59,448 bases of DNA from Streptomyces sp. AC550_RSS872 (GCF_019049285.1 NZ_JAGMUL010000046.1:1-59448), one strand, 5' to 3'. Numbered from the stretch's first letter, positions 8,308 through 16,228 are shown. Notes: generated by a model from the sequence alone, not told the origin. Translations and numbers: made by a program.

Positions 8308-9295
8308 CACCAGCCTCTTCTCCGGCCGGCCTTCCGAGCTGATCGGCCGCCAGGTCGCGGGCTACCGCATCGAACGCGAGATCGGGAGAGGTGGCATGGC
8401 CGTGGTCTACCGCGCCAAGGACCTGCGCCTGGACCGCACGGTCGCGCTGAAGCTCCTCGCGCCCGAACTCGCCCGCAACGACACCTTCCGCCGCCGCTTC
8501 ACCCACGAGTCCCGGGCCGCCGCCGCGATCGACCATCCGCACATCGTGCCCGTCTTCGAGGCCGGCGAGACGGACGGCGTCCTCTACATCGCCATGCGCT
8601 ACGTCTCCGGCAGCGACCTGCGCCATCTGCTCGACAGCCAGGGCCCGCTGACGCCCGCGACGGCCCTGCGGATCGCCGCGCAGGTCGCCTCCGCTCTCGA
8701 CGCGGCGCACGAGAACGGCCTGGTCCACCGGGACGTGAAACCCGGCAACATCCTCGTCGCCCGCGGCACCGACAGCGACCACCCCGAGCACGCCTACCTC
8801 ACCGACTTCGGCCTGACGAAGAAGTCCCTGTCCCTGACCGGCTTCACCACCGTCGGCCAGTTCGTCGGCACCCTCGACTACGTGGCCCCCGAGCAGATCT
8901 CGGGCAAACCGGTCGACGCCCGCTGCGACGTCTACGGCTTCGCCTGCGTGGTCTACGAGTGCCTGACGGGCCACCCGCCCTTCCGCCGCGACGAGGACAT
9001 GGCCCTGCTCTGGGCCCACCAGTACGACGACCCCCCACCGGTGACCGAGGCCCGCCCGGACCTCGCCCCACCCGTCGACGACGTCTTCGCCGACGCCCTG
9101 GCCAAGAGCCCCGAGGACCGCCACGACTCCTGCCTCGCCTTCGTCACCGACCTGCGCGCGGCGGTGACCGGCGGCCCGGCGGGCGGGCGCCCGGAGACCG
9201 CGGTGGACCACCGGGTCGTAGGAGCCCCGGCAGAACCCGCGAAGGAGTCGCCGAAGCCACCGCCACGCTGGGCGGAGCCGGTGTTCCGGCAGTGA
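8297..9295 (+). CDS. Soluble eukaryotic-type Ser/Thr protein kinase
   Basis: A 332-residue kinase with the active-site elements intact: glycine loop GRGGMAVVYRA (30-40), Lys52 in VALKLL, catalytic Asp146 in HRDVKPGN, Asp170 in DFGLTKK and the APE motif (VAPEQ). It ends shortly after the kinase domain with a Pro-rich tail and lacks the transmembrane and PASTA/sensor parts of receptor-type kinases, so it should be cytosolic. Its overlap with the preceding gene and closeness to the double-FHA transporter suggest that it phosphorylates that transporter, as PknF does for Rv1747. Confidence 0.92.
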   Translation: MARDTSLFSGRPSELIGRQVAGYRIEREIGRGGMAVVYRAKDLRLDRTVALKLLAPELARNDTFRRRFTHESRAAAAIDHPHIVPVFEAGETDGVLYIAMRYVSGSDLRHLLDSQGPLTPATALRIAAQVASALDAAHENGLVHRDVKPGNILVARGTDSDHPEHAYLTDFGLTKKSLSLTGFTTVGQFVGTLDYVAPEQISGKPVDARCDVYGFACVVYECLTGHPPFRRDEDMALLWAHQYDDPPPVTEARPDLAPPVDDVFADALAKSPEDRHDSCLAFVTDLRAAVTGGPAGGRPETAVDHRVVGAPAEPAKESPKPPPRWAEPVFRQ

Positions 9296-9358
9296 CTGTC
9301 GCGCACCCCCACTGTCGCGCAACCCCACTGTCGCCCAACCCCGCTGTCGCGCAATCCC
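9295..9358. repeat. Four tandem 16-bp repeats after the kinase gene
   Basis: Four consecutive units of consensus ACTGTCGCGCAACCCC begin at 9295, 9311, 9327 and 9343; unit 1 starts on the last base of the kinase stop codon. Units 2 and 3 differ at one position. They fill most of the gap before the convergent membrane protein gene (end at 9384). They show no hairpin typical of a terminator. Confidence 0.75.
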
Positions 9359-9383
9359 CGCTCTTCGGCGGCCCTCGTGCCGG

Positions 9384-10664
9384 TCATCCTTCCCCGCGGG
9401 CCGCGACCTCGCCCCGATGCCGTGTCGGCCGGGCCAGCAGCGCGCCGAGGAACCCCGTGACCAGGCCCCAGAGCAGGGCCAGGCCGATGGCGGGCCATAC
9501 GTGTGGCTTCAGGTACAGCTCGCCGGCCAGGTCGCCGCCCAGTTCGCCGATGCCGAGGATCGACAGGCCGTAGTGGGCGGAGGTGCGGGCGAGGAGGCAG
9601 ATCGTCAGGACCGTGAGGGCCAGTGCTACGGCCATGTGCACGGCGTGCTGCCACAGGCGGATCCGGGCCGGTGAGCGCCGTGCCATGACGAAGGCGGCGG
9701 CCAGCAGCAGGACCGCGTCGACGGCGACCAGCCACCACACCCGGCCGTCGTGCTCTGCGAGCGTGCCCAGGTTCAGCTCGGAGACGTCGCCGCCGCGCAG
9801 CACCTCGTCGAGCACATGCGGCATGGGCAGCCCGAACGGCCCGTCCACCCGGCCGTCCCAGGTCGCGCCGAGCCCGATCGTGAGGGCGAGCCACACCAGG
9901 TTCGGCAGTCCCAGCAGGATCGCCGCGAAGGTCTCGGCCGGGTGCCCGCGGGTCGCCGCGACGATCACGCCGATGACCGCACCGAGGACGACATACGCGA
10001 GCAGCAGCGCCACCATGGCGTACGCGGCCGGGCGCACCGACTCCTGGAAGCGCAGCAGCCGGCCCGGCAGCGGAGCCCCGCGCGAGACCAGCAGGGCCAG
10101 TACCAGCACGCCCACCAGCCACAGCAGACCGAACAGGACAGTCGCCGCGACGTCCGTGGTGAAGCCGACCTCGGGGGAGATGCCGAACAGGTCGCCGATG
10201 TCGGCGAGCACATCCTGACCGAGGTCGTCGAGGGAGAGGGTGAAGGTCTGGCGCGCGGAGAAGCACAGCCCCAGTAGCGCGACCAGCCACAGTACGGCGA
10301 TCCTGGCGGCCCACCCGGCCAGTTCACCGGCGCCTGCGACCGCCCGGTGCCGCAGCGGCCGCAGAAAACCGGCGGCCAGGACGAGCGCGCCGGTGAGCGT
10401 CACGGACAGCGGGATCACCGTCAGCCCGGCGTCGGGCTCGGCCAGCACCCCGGCGTCCCCCGACAGTTCGATCGTGCCACCGACCGCCGTGACGACGGTC
10501 GCCGCGACGACCCGCGGGAAGGCGTTGTCGGGCAGGTCGGCCGCCCCCGCCGCCCACAGCCCCAGCGCGGCGACCACCCCCATGGAGAGCAGCCCGGCCA
10601 GCACCGTGACGAAGGCCCGCACCCAGCCATGGGCGGCCACGGCCGGACGGGAAGGGGTCAGCAC
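9384..10664 (-). CDS. Polytopic membrane protein (streptophobe-like family)
   Basis: A protein of about 426 residues with roughly ten hydrophobic helices joined by short loops, resembling the Streptomyces-restricted 'streptophobe' membrane proteins of unknown role. No catalytic motif or transporter signature is visible. The reading frame is open up to 10853, but the first 60 or so residues of the long version are unlike a membrane protein start. I therefore chose the GTG at 10664 (MLTPSRPAVAAHGWVRA), which has AGGG 5 bases upstream; GTGs at 10670 and 10679 are alternatives. It is transcribed away from the DUF6777 gene. Confidence 0.7.
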   Translation of the reverse strand: MLTPSRPAVAAHGWVRAFVTVLAGLLSMGVVAALGLWAAGAADLPDNAFPRVVAATVVTAVGGTIELSGDAGVLAEPDAGLTVIPLSVTLTGALVLAAGFLRPLRHRAVAGAGELAGWAARIAVLWLVALLGLCFSARQTFTLSLDDLGQDVLADIGDLFGISPEVGFTTDVAATVLFGLLWLVGVLVLALLVSRGAPLPGRLLRFQESVRPAAYAMVALLLAYVVLGAVIGVIVAATRGHPAETFAAILLGLPNLVWLALTIGLGATWDGRVDGPFGLPMPHVLDEVLRGGDVSELNLGTLAEHDGRVWWLVAVDAVLLLAAAFVMARRSPARIRLWQHAVHMAVALALTVLTICLLARTSAHYGLSILGIGELGGDLAGELYLKPHVWPAIGLALLWGLVTGFLGALLARPTRHRGEVAARGEG

Positions 10665-10778
10665 GCTCACCCTGACCACGCTAAGCAGCGCCCCAGCCGC
10701 TCGCCCGCCGAGAGGTCCGTCCGCGTCGGCTTGCGAACGGCCCGCCACCGGAGCACAGAATGGGAGAGCTACCCAAAG

Positions 10779-10835
10779 ATGACAGAAGTAGCAGAAGCAG
10801 TGATAACGGCAAGACGAAAGTGGCAGAAGGCGTAG
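10779..10835 (+). CDS. Possible 18-residue leader peptide in an AT-rich patch
   Basis: ATG at 10779 opens an 18-codon frame (MTEVAEAVITARRKWQKA) ending at TAG. GGGAGAG lies 10 bases upstream. The patch (about 10755-10835) is unusually A-rich and purine-rich, with CAGAAG occurring three times, unlike its surroundings. It could be a leader peptide of the DUF6777 gene that starts 60 bases later, or just a regulatory AT-rich segment. Coding status is uncertain. Confidence 0.25.
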   Translation: MTEVAEAVITARRKWQKA

Positions 10836-10895
10836 GCGTCGCAGGAGTTCCACGCCGGGCGTCCCGCACGAATCCTGCGTCGGGAAGAAGGCCTC

Positions 10896-12161
10896 GTGAG
10901 CGTCGAACCTCCGTCGTCCGGCCGTCCCTCAGGACCGCCCTCGGGCCCCCTGTCGGGCCCCTCCCAGCCGCCCTCGGGCCCGCCCGCGCCGCCCCCGTCC
11001 GGCAGCGGCGCCGGAGCCCCGAGCCCCGAGCCCCACCAGCCCTGGTGGAAGTCCGTACCCCGCATCGCCATCCTCTCCACCGTGGTCGTGGCCGCCGTGG
11101 TCCTCGCCCTCGTCCTCTCCCGCGGCGACGGCGGCACCGGCGACAGCGCACAGGGAGAGGTCTTCCTCCAGTCCGCCGGCAGCACCGGCCCCGATCCGTT
11201 CACCGAGTCCACGGCGACGGACAGCTCCGCCCCGCCCGTCACCCCGTCCCCGGCCACCGAGTCGGCCCCCGCGAACGCGGTGATCGGCGTCGACGGCGGC
11301 GCACCCGGCCTGTACGGCGGCACCCGCAACGTCGCCAGCTGCGACGTGGAGAAGCAGATCAGGTACCTCCAGCAGGCTCCGGAGAAGAACAGGGCGTTCG
11401 CGTCGGTCGCCGGTGTCGAGGCCTCCGACGTCCCCTCCTATCTGCGTTCGCTCACCCCCGTCCAGCTCCGCATGGACACCCGCGTCACCAACCACGGCTA
11501 CCGCGACGGCGCCGCCGACAGCTACCAGGCCGTCCTCCAGACGGGCACGGCGGTCCTGGTGGACGACCACGGGGTGCCCCGGGTGCGCTGCGCCTGCGGC
11601 AACCCGCTGACCGAGCCGGTCGCCCGACAGGGCACGCTCCGGCAGACCGGCGACTCCTGGCCCGCGTACCGTCCCTCGAACGTCGTGGTGGTCACACCCG
11701 CGCCGAAGGTCGTCAAGAAGTTCGTCATCTACGACCACGACCACGACGAGTGGATCGCCCGCGACCGCGGCGACGATGCCCACAAGGACAAGAAGACCAA
11801 GCGGCCCGTGAAGCCCTCCCCGTCGGTGAGCGTGTCGAAGCCGACCTCACCGAGCTCCCCCACGTCGACCACCCCGTCCTCGCCGTCGACGAAGGACGAG
11901 ACGACCAAGGACGAGACGACCAAGGACGAGACGACGAAGGACGAGACGACGAAGGACGAGACGACGAAGGACGAGACGACGAAGGACGAGACGACCAAGG
12001 ACGAGACCACGACCGACGGATCCACGTCCGAAGAGCAGACGACGGAGCCCGAGTCGCCCGGGACCACCACCTCGTCCCAGGAGCCGCCGGACGAGGAGAT
12101 GACCACGGAGTCACAGTCGACGTCCGGCGGCACGCCGGCGTCGTCCCCGCCGCTGCTGTGA
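10896..12161 (+). CDS. DUF6777 membrane-anchored protein with KDETT repeat tail
   Basis: A 421-residue protein. Residues 1-48 form a Pro/Ser/Gly-rich cytoplasmic tail; one membrane helix follows at about 54-73 (AILSTVVVAAVVLALVL). The external domain (about 85-300, starting EVFLQSAGSTGPDPFT) matches the Streptomyces DUF6777 family. It ends in a low-complexity Ser/Thr/Asp/Glu tail with eight KDETT copies. The external domain has four cysteines, two in a CACG motif. The role is unknown; the topology suggests a surface or cell-wall-facing protein. It starts at a GTG with GAAGAAGG upstream. Confidence 0.8.
   Translation: MSVEPPSSGRPSGPPSGPLSGPSQPPSGPPAPPPSGSGAGAPSPEPHQPWWKSVPRIAILSTVVVAAVVLALVLSRGDGGTGDSAQGEVFLQSAGSTGPDPFTESTATDSSAPPVTPSPATESAPANAVIGVDGGAPGLYGGTRNVASCDVEKQIRYLQQAPEKNRAFASVAGVEASDVPSYLRSLTPVQLRMDTRVTNHGYRDGAADSYQAVLQTGTAVLVDDHGVPRVRCACGNPLTEPVARQGTLRQTGDSWPAYRPSNVVVVTPAPKVVKKFVIYDHDHDEWIARDRGDDAHKDKKTKRPVKPSPSVSVSKPTSPSSPTSTTPSSPSTKDETTKDETTKDETTKDETTKDETTKDETTKDETTKDETTTDGSTSEEQTTEPESPGTTTSSQEPPDEEMTTESQSTSGGTPASSPPLL
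11892..12011 (+). repeat. Eight in-frame 15-bp repeats encoding KDETT
   Basis: Eight successive copies of AAGGACGAGACGACS encode residues 333-372 of the DUF6777 protein. Copies differ only at synonymous positions (ACC versus ACG), pointing to recent slippage expansion. Copy number is likely to vary between strains. Confidence 0.9.
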
Positions 12162-12259
12162 CGTACGGCGCCACCTGCACGGTGACTGCGCGGCTCCGCT
12201 CTGGGTACGAGGACTGGTGCAGCAGTGTCCGGCCAGTCCGGCTTCCGAGAGAGAAACGC

Positions 12260-12715
12260 ATGATCGAGCACGTGGACGGGGCAGTGATTCCGACTGGTTT
12301 CGACGTGCCCGTGGAACCACTACGGCGGGCGGCGCACTACAGCGGCGAACCGGGATGCATCGCCGAGGCACGGTCCTTCGCCGCGCTCTTCCTCGGCCGG
12401 CTCAGGACCGAGTGGTGCGCCACGATCGCACAGCCCGCCGAGGACAAGGTGCTTCTCGTGGTCAGCGAGCTGGTCACCAACGCCGACCGGCACAGCAACG
12501 GCCCGTACATCCTGGACCTGGAGGGCACCGACGACGCGGTGACGGTCTGCGTGTACGACAGCAGCTCCGCCCTGCCCCGCCGCTACCCCAAGGATCCGGA
12601 ACGCGTCGGCCGGCACGGCCTGGAGATAGTCCACGCGCTCGCCGCGGAGGTCGCCGTGGAACGGGTGCCGGTCGGCAAGCTGGTGCGCGCGGTGCTGGCG
12701 CTGACCGACACGTGA
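12260..12715 (+). CDS. Anti-sigma-type ATP-binding protein (HATPase_c_2, SpoIIAB/RsbW-like)
   Basis: A 151-residue stand-alone GHKL ATPase module of the kind Streptomyces encodes in large numbers. The N-box is seen in LLVVSELVTNADRHS and the G1-like and later G-rich segments in VCVYDSSSALPRR and GRHGLEIVHAL. Such proteins act as anti-sigma factors or as serine kinases of anti-anti-sigma factors; no partner gene is adjacent. The ATG at 12260 follows a GAGAGAG ribosome site. Substitution of the DNG-type residues usual in the G1 box by DSSSA may weaken ATP binding. Confidence 0.85.
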   Translation: MIEHVDGAVIPTGFDVPVEPLRRAAHYSGEPGCIAEARSFAALFLGRLRTEWCATIAQPAEDKVLLVVSELVTNADRHSNGPYILDLEGTDDAVTVCVYDSSSALPRRYPKDPERVGRHGLEIVHALAAEVAVERVPVGKLVRAVLALTDT

Positions 12716-12797
12716 CGGGCCGGGCGGGGACCGCGATTTCCCCCAGGGCGGAACGCTGATCCCTTCCCCTCGCGTCCCTCGCTCATAGGCTGGGAAA

Positions 12798-13268
12798 GTG
12801 AGCAATCAAGCGCCGAACGAAGCCCGCGTCATTCCGTTGCGCCCACCGGCTGCCAGCCCACCGGCCGCCCGCCCACCGGCCGCCCGTGCGCCGATCACCC
12901 CCGTGGCCACGCCCACGCCTCCCGCCGCCCCGTCGCCGGGCCCCGCGGCCAGGGAACCGCTGTGGCGCGACCTCGTCGGCGACGCCCTGCGCCGTGAGCG
13001 GCTGGCCCAGGAGCGCACCCTCAAGGACGTGGCCGACGCCGCCCGCATCTCCATGCCGTACCTCTCGGAGGTCGAGCGCGGCCGCAAGGAGGCCTCCTCG
13101 GAGGTCCTCGCGGCCGCCGCCCACGCCCTCGGGCTCGGCCTCGGCGACCTGCTGTCGCTGGCGCAGGGCGAGTTGGTCCGGCTCACCAGCCGCCAGGTGC
13201 CGGGCGGCAGCCGCGGCGGCCACGCCAGGACCGGTTCGTCGTACGACGGGATGTGCCTGGCGGCGTGA
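12798..13268 (+). CDS. popR: PopR-like XRE regulator of clpP3-clpP4
   Basis: A 156-residue XRE-type regulator. After a Pro/Ala-rich N-terminus, the HTH covers about 65-125 (LVGDALRRERLAQERTLKDV, then ISMPYLSEVERGRKEAS), close to ClgR/PopR. The protein ends in ...MCLAA. In S. lividans, PopR activates clpP3-clpP4 and is itself degraded by ClpP1/ClpP2 through a C-terminal tail ending in two alanines. Its position convergent with clpP4-clpP3, the Ala-Ala end, and the matching operator upstream of clpP3 all support this name over its paralogue ClgR. Loss of ClpP1P2 would stabilise it and induce the second protease. Confidence 0.82.
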   Translation: MSNQAPNEARVIPLRPPAASPPAARPPAARAPITPVATPTPPAAPSPGPAAREPLWRDLVGDALRRERLAQERTLKDVADAARISMPYLSEVERGRKEASSEVLAAAAHALGLGLGDLLSLAQGELVRLTSRQVPGGSRGGHARTGSSYDGMCLAA

Positions 13269-13283
13269 GGTCGGGCCGGCGCC

Positions 13284-13886
13284 TCAGACCCGCACGAGGC
13301 GCCGGCTCACCACCTCGTCGGCCAGCCCGTACGCCACCGCTTCCTCCGCGGTGAACACCTTGTCGCGGTCCATGTCCGCGCGCAGTGTCGGGATGTCGTG
13401 GTGCGTGTGCCGGGCCAGCACCTCCTCGACCTGGGAGCGGATCCGGACCATCTCCTTGGCCTGGAGGGCGAGATCGGACACCACGCCCCGGCTGCCGCCG
13501 CTGGCGGGCTGGCCGAGCAGCACACGCGCGTGCTCCAGCACGAACCGCCGCCCCGGATCCCCTCCGGCCAGCAGTACGGCCGCCGTGGACGCCGCCTGGC
13601 CCACGCAGAACGTGGAGATCGGCGCCTGCACGTACGTCATGGTGTCGTAGATCGCCATGAGGGAAGTGAACGATCCACCGGGAGAGTTGATGTAGATCGC
13701 GACCTCGCTCTCCGGCGACGCCGACTCCAGATGGAGGAGTTGCGCGATGACGACGTTGGCGACGCCGTCGTCGATCTCCGTGCCGAGGAAGATGATCCGC
13801 TCCGACAGCAGCCGGCTGAACACGTCGTAGGACCGCTCGCCCTGCGGCGTGCGCTCGACGACGTTCGGAATCGTGTAGGTCCCCAT
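13284..13886 (-). CDS. clpP4: ClpP4-type protease subunit, catalytic His replaced by Gly
   Basis: A 200-residue ClpP-family (S14) subunit. The nucleophile Ser100 (VGQAASTAA) and an aspartate at the expected place (Asp171 in ADMDRD) are present. The position of the catalytic histidine, normally in M/I-H-Q-P, reads LLGQP, with Gly125 instead. The DNA codon is unambiguously GGC. It is therefore probably peptidase-dead and structural, working as part of a hetero-oligomer with ClpP3. Its ATG follows the clpP3 TGA by one base, so translation is coupled. The ATG at 13886 (MGTYTIPNVVERT) is the family-typical start. Confidence 0.88.
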   Translation of the reverse strand: MGTYTIPNVVERTPQGERSYDVFSRLLSERIIFLGTEIDDGVANVVIAQLLHLESASPESEVAIYINSPGGSFTSLMAIYDTMTYVQAPISTFCVGQAASTAAVLLAGGDPGRRFVLEHARVLLGQPASGGSRGVVSDLALQAKEMVRIRSQVEEVLARHTHHDIPTLRADMDRDKVFTAEEAVAYGLADEVVSRRLVRV

Positions 13887-13887
13887 G

Positions 13888-14526
13888 TCACAGCCCCATC
13901 CGTCGTCGGGAGGAAGCCGGGCGGACATCCGCGAGGGACTCCACCACCCGGTCCACCATGCCGTACTCCCTGGCCTCCTCGGCCGTGAACCAGCGGTCGC
14001 GGTCCCCGTCCCGGGAGATGGTCTCCGGACTCTGGCCGGTGTGCTCCGCGGTGATCCGCTCGATGGTCCGCTTCGTGAACTCCAGGTTCTCCGCCTGGAT
14101 CTCGATGTCCGCGGTGGTCCCGCCGATGCCCGCCGACGGCTGGTGCATCATGATCCGCGCGTTCGGCAGCGCGTACCGCTTGCCCTCGGCGCCGACGCTC
14201 AGCAGGAACTGGCCCATGCTCGCCGCGAAGCCCATGGCGAGCGTCGAGACGTCGTTCGGGATCAGCCGCATCGTGTCGTAGATGGCGAGCCCCGCGTGCA
14301 CCGAGCCGCCGGGGCTGTTGATGTACAGCGCGATGTCGGTGCGCGGGTCCTCCGCGGACAGGATCAGCAGCTGGGCGCAGACCCGGTTCGCGGAGACCTC
14401 GTCGACCTGGGTGCCCAGCAGGACGATGCGCTGCGCCAGCAGCTGGGACGCGAGCTGGTCGTCGAAGCGGGTGGGCGGGGTGTCGCCCTCCTCCGCCCGC
14501 GGAACGAGCGTGGTGAGTGGTGTCAT
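13888..14526 (-). CDS. clpP3: ClpP3-type ATP-dependent protease subunit
   Basis: A 212-residue ClpP serine protease subunit with an intact triad: Ser103 (MGFAASMGQ), His128 (MMHQPSAG) and Asp173 (SRDGDRD). It forms the inducible second ClpP machine of Streptomyces with ClpP4 and takes substrates from Clp ATPases. ATG at 14526 (MTPLTTLVPRAEEG) has GAGGAG 7 bases upstream; an in-frame start 39 bases further up lacks support. It is first in a two-gene operon with clpP4 behind PopR-type boxes at 14599-14628. Induction is expected when ClpP1P2 activity falls. Confidence 0.9.
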   Translation of the reverse strand: MTPLTTLVPRAEEGDTPPTRFDDQLASQLLAQRIVLLGTQVDEVSANRVCAQLLILSAEDPRTDIALYINSPGGSVHAGLAIYDTMRLIPNDVSTLAMGFAASMGQFLLSVGAEGKRYALPNARIMMHQPSAGIGGTTADIEIQAENLEFTKRTIERITAEHTGQSPETISRDGDRDRWFTAEEAREYGMVDRVVESLADVRPASSRRRMGL

Positions 14527-14598
14527 CGGTTCTCCTCGTCGTGGCGCGGATGCCGTCGACTCCACTGTTGACCGCGGACGACGTCAGCAGACGCTTTC

Positions 14599-14628
14599 TC
14601 TGCCGGTGGCAGATTCGCCACGGGCAGA
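14599..14628 (-). promoter_or_regulatory. PopR-type operator, two tandem boxes upstream of clpP3
   Basis: TCTGCCGGTGGCAGA (14599-14613) matches the palindrome TCTGCC-N3-GGCAGA described as essential for PopR-dependent clpP3 activation in S. lividans. On the clpP3 strand a second, weaker 15-bp copy (TCTGCCCGTGGCGAA, 14614-14628) sits directly upstream, so the boxes are in tandem. The boxes lie 73-102 bases from the clpP3 start codon, as fits an activator site. The VOC gene at 14696 starts 68 bases away on the other side. Confidence 0.8.
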
Positions 14629-14695
14629 GCGATGAGTTCCGGGACGAGGACCGGTCGACAGAGATGACAGTGCTCTGCTCGCCCAGGAGGTACTC

Positions 14696-15178
14696 ATGGC
14701 ATCCGACGGTTTCACCACGTGTCTCTGGTTCGACGGCCAGGCGGAGGAGGCCGCCCATTTCTACGTCTCGATCTTCAAGAACTCCAGCATCGGAAAGGTC
14801 GCCCGCTACCCCGAGGGAGCCATGCAGCCCGCCGGCAGCGTGATGACCGTCGAGTTCACGGCCAACGGCCACAGGTTCCTCGGACTCAACGGCGGCCCCC
14901 AGTTCAAGTTCACCGAGGCGACCTCCTTCATGATCTTCTGCGAGAACCAGGAGGAGATCGACTACTACTGGGCCAAGCTCACCGAGAACGGCGGCGAGCC
15001 CGGCCCGTGCGGCTGGCTCAAGGACAGGTTCGGTGTGTCCTGGCAGGTCGTCCCGGACCGGCTCGACGCCATGGTCACCGACCCGGACCCGCAGAAGGCG
15101 GCCCGCGTGACCAAGGCGTTCATGGCGATGCACAAGTTCGACATCGCCGCCCTGGAGAAGGCCTACGCGGGCGAGTGA
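14696..15178 (+). CDS. PhnB-like VOC protein
   Basis: A 160-residue protein of the PhnB/3-demethylubiquinone methyltransferase-like branch of the VOC superfamily (TCLWFDGQAEEAAHFYVSIF, WQVVPDRL, FMAMHKFDIAALE). Despite the family's historic name these are not methyltransferases, and the role is unknown. ATG at 14696 has a perfect AGGAGG 5 bases upstream. It is divergent from clpP3 across the PopR boxes, so it may share that control; its end is 8 bases from the convergent SGNH lipoprotein gene. Confidence 0.85.
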   Translation: MASDGFTTCLWFDGQAEEAAHFYVSIFKNSSIGKVARYPEGAMQPAGSVMTVEFTANGHRFLGLNGGPQFKFTEATSFMIFCENQEEIDYYWAKLTENGGEPGPCGWLKDRFGVSWQVVPDRLDAMVTDPDPQKAARVTKAFMAMHKFDIAALEKAYAGE

Positions 15179-15186
15179 GCCATGCT

Positions 15187-16098
15187 CTACGGGTTCTCGC
15201 GGATCGCCCGGGTGATCTCCAGGGCGATCCGCAGGATTCCCGGGGAGCGGACCGGGCAGGGCTTCGGCGTCGAGGTCGTGGGCGCCAGACAGAAGTGCAG
15301 GTAGTCGTCGTCGCGATGCAGGGCCGTACGGTCGCGGCCCGGCTGGGTGCAGTACCCGTCGTGGCTGCGCTCGTACGCCGTGCACGGCAGGTACTGCACC
15401 CAGGAGTAGCGCGCCCCGGCCGCACTCACCGCCTTGCCCGCGTCGGCCACCAGGTCGCCCGAGGCGGCGGCCCGCTTCTCGTAGAGGGCGTTGACGCGCC
15501 GGACCCGGTCGGGTGTGACCGGGTCCGGGCCCTGCGACACCCAGACGATCCGGGCGTCACCGGCCGCGGCGATCTGGTCGGCCAGCCGCTCCATGTCGGC
15601 CGCGTACCGCTGGAAGTACTTCCCGGGCGAGGCGTCGTAGGTGATCCCGTCCATGCACGGCGTATAGCCCCACGCGTTGCCCCAGAACTGGAGCACCACG
15701 AAGTCCGGCCGCAGCCGGCGCACCAGGGTGGCCGCCTTGTCCGCGACCGGCACGAGGGACCGCTCGCCCGTGCCCTCCAGGTAGTCGCACAGGGTGGTTC
15801 CCGAGTACGGGGCGCTGGTGTACGTCGCCCGCAGGCCGCGGCGCAGCTCCTGCCCGAGCACCTCCTGCGCCTCCATGGCCAGCGAGTCGCCCAGGTACAG
15901 CACGGTGGGCGCCTTCGCAGGGGCGTTCGTGCCCGAGTTCGCGCTCGGCGGGGCGGACGCCCGCTGCTGTGTCGTGACCGACGCGCGCGGCACATCCGGG
16001 GGCGGCGCGGGCTCCGGCCCGGACGCCGGGTCCCCGCACGCGCCGAGCAGCACGGCGGCCAGCAGCACGCCCACTCCCACGTTCCACGGCTTGCGCAT
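15187..16098 (-). CDS. SGNH-type lipoprotein hydrolase/acetyltransferase domain
   Basis: A 303-residue exported lipoprotein. The signal peptide MRKPWNVGVGVLLAAVLLGAC ends in a lipobox (LGAC), followed by a Pro/Ala/Ser linker. The SGNH domain begins at about residue 65 with the serine block YLGDSLA; the block III-like WGN is in the middle and the Asp-His end is DDDYLHFC. This resembles the external SGNH domains linked to O-acetylation or deacetylation of cell-surface polymers. Six or more cysteines suggest disulfides. The ATG at 16098 follows GGGAG; the longer reading would destroy the signal peptide. Confidence 0.83.
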   Translation of the reverse strand: MRKPWNVGVGVLLAAVLLGACGDPASGPEPAPPPDVPRASVTTQQRASAPPSANSGTNAPAKAPTVLYLGDSLAMEAQEVLGQELRRGLRATYTSAPYSGTTLCDYLEGTGERSLVPVADKAATLVRRLRPDFVVLQFWGNAWGYTPCMDGITYDASPGKYFQRYAADMERLADQIAAAGDARIVWVSQGPDPVTPDRVRRVNALYEKRAAASGDLVADAGKAVSAAGARYSWVQYLPCTAYERSHDGYCTQPGRDRTALHRDDDYLHFCLAPTTSTPKPCPVRSPGILRIALEITRAIRENP

Positions 16099-16228
16099 AC
16101 GGCAACTCCCGCCCCGGGCAGGGAAAACGGTTCCCCAGGCAAGCACAGCCGGGACCAACGCGGAAGACCCGCGTCGGCCACGGAACACCATGGCCGACGC
16201 GAGCCCGACGGAAGTGGAGGCGGCTCGC

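Noticed and set aside
6168..8342. 724-codon + frame overlapping the FHA-ABC transporter
   Set aside because: It is a frame-shadow of the transporter and following gene, with Arg/Pro-rich translation and no domain.
10760..12259. Extension of the anti-sigma-type ATPase upstream by 500 codons
   Set aside because: The extension lies in another frame of the DUF6777 gene and is Arg/Pro-rich; the true start at 12260 has its own ribosome site.
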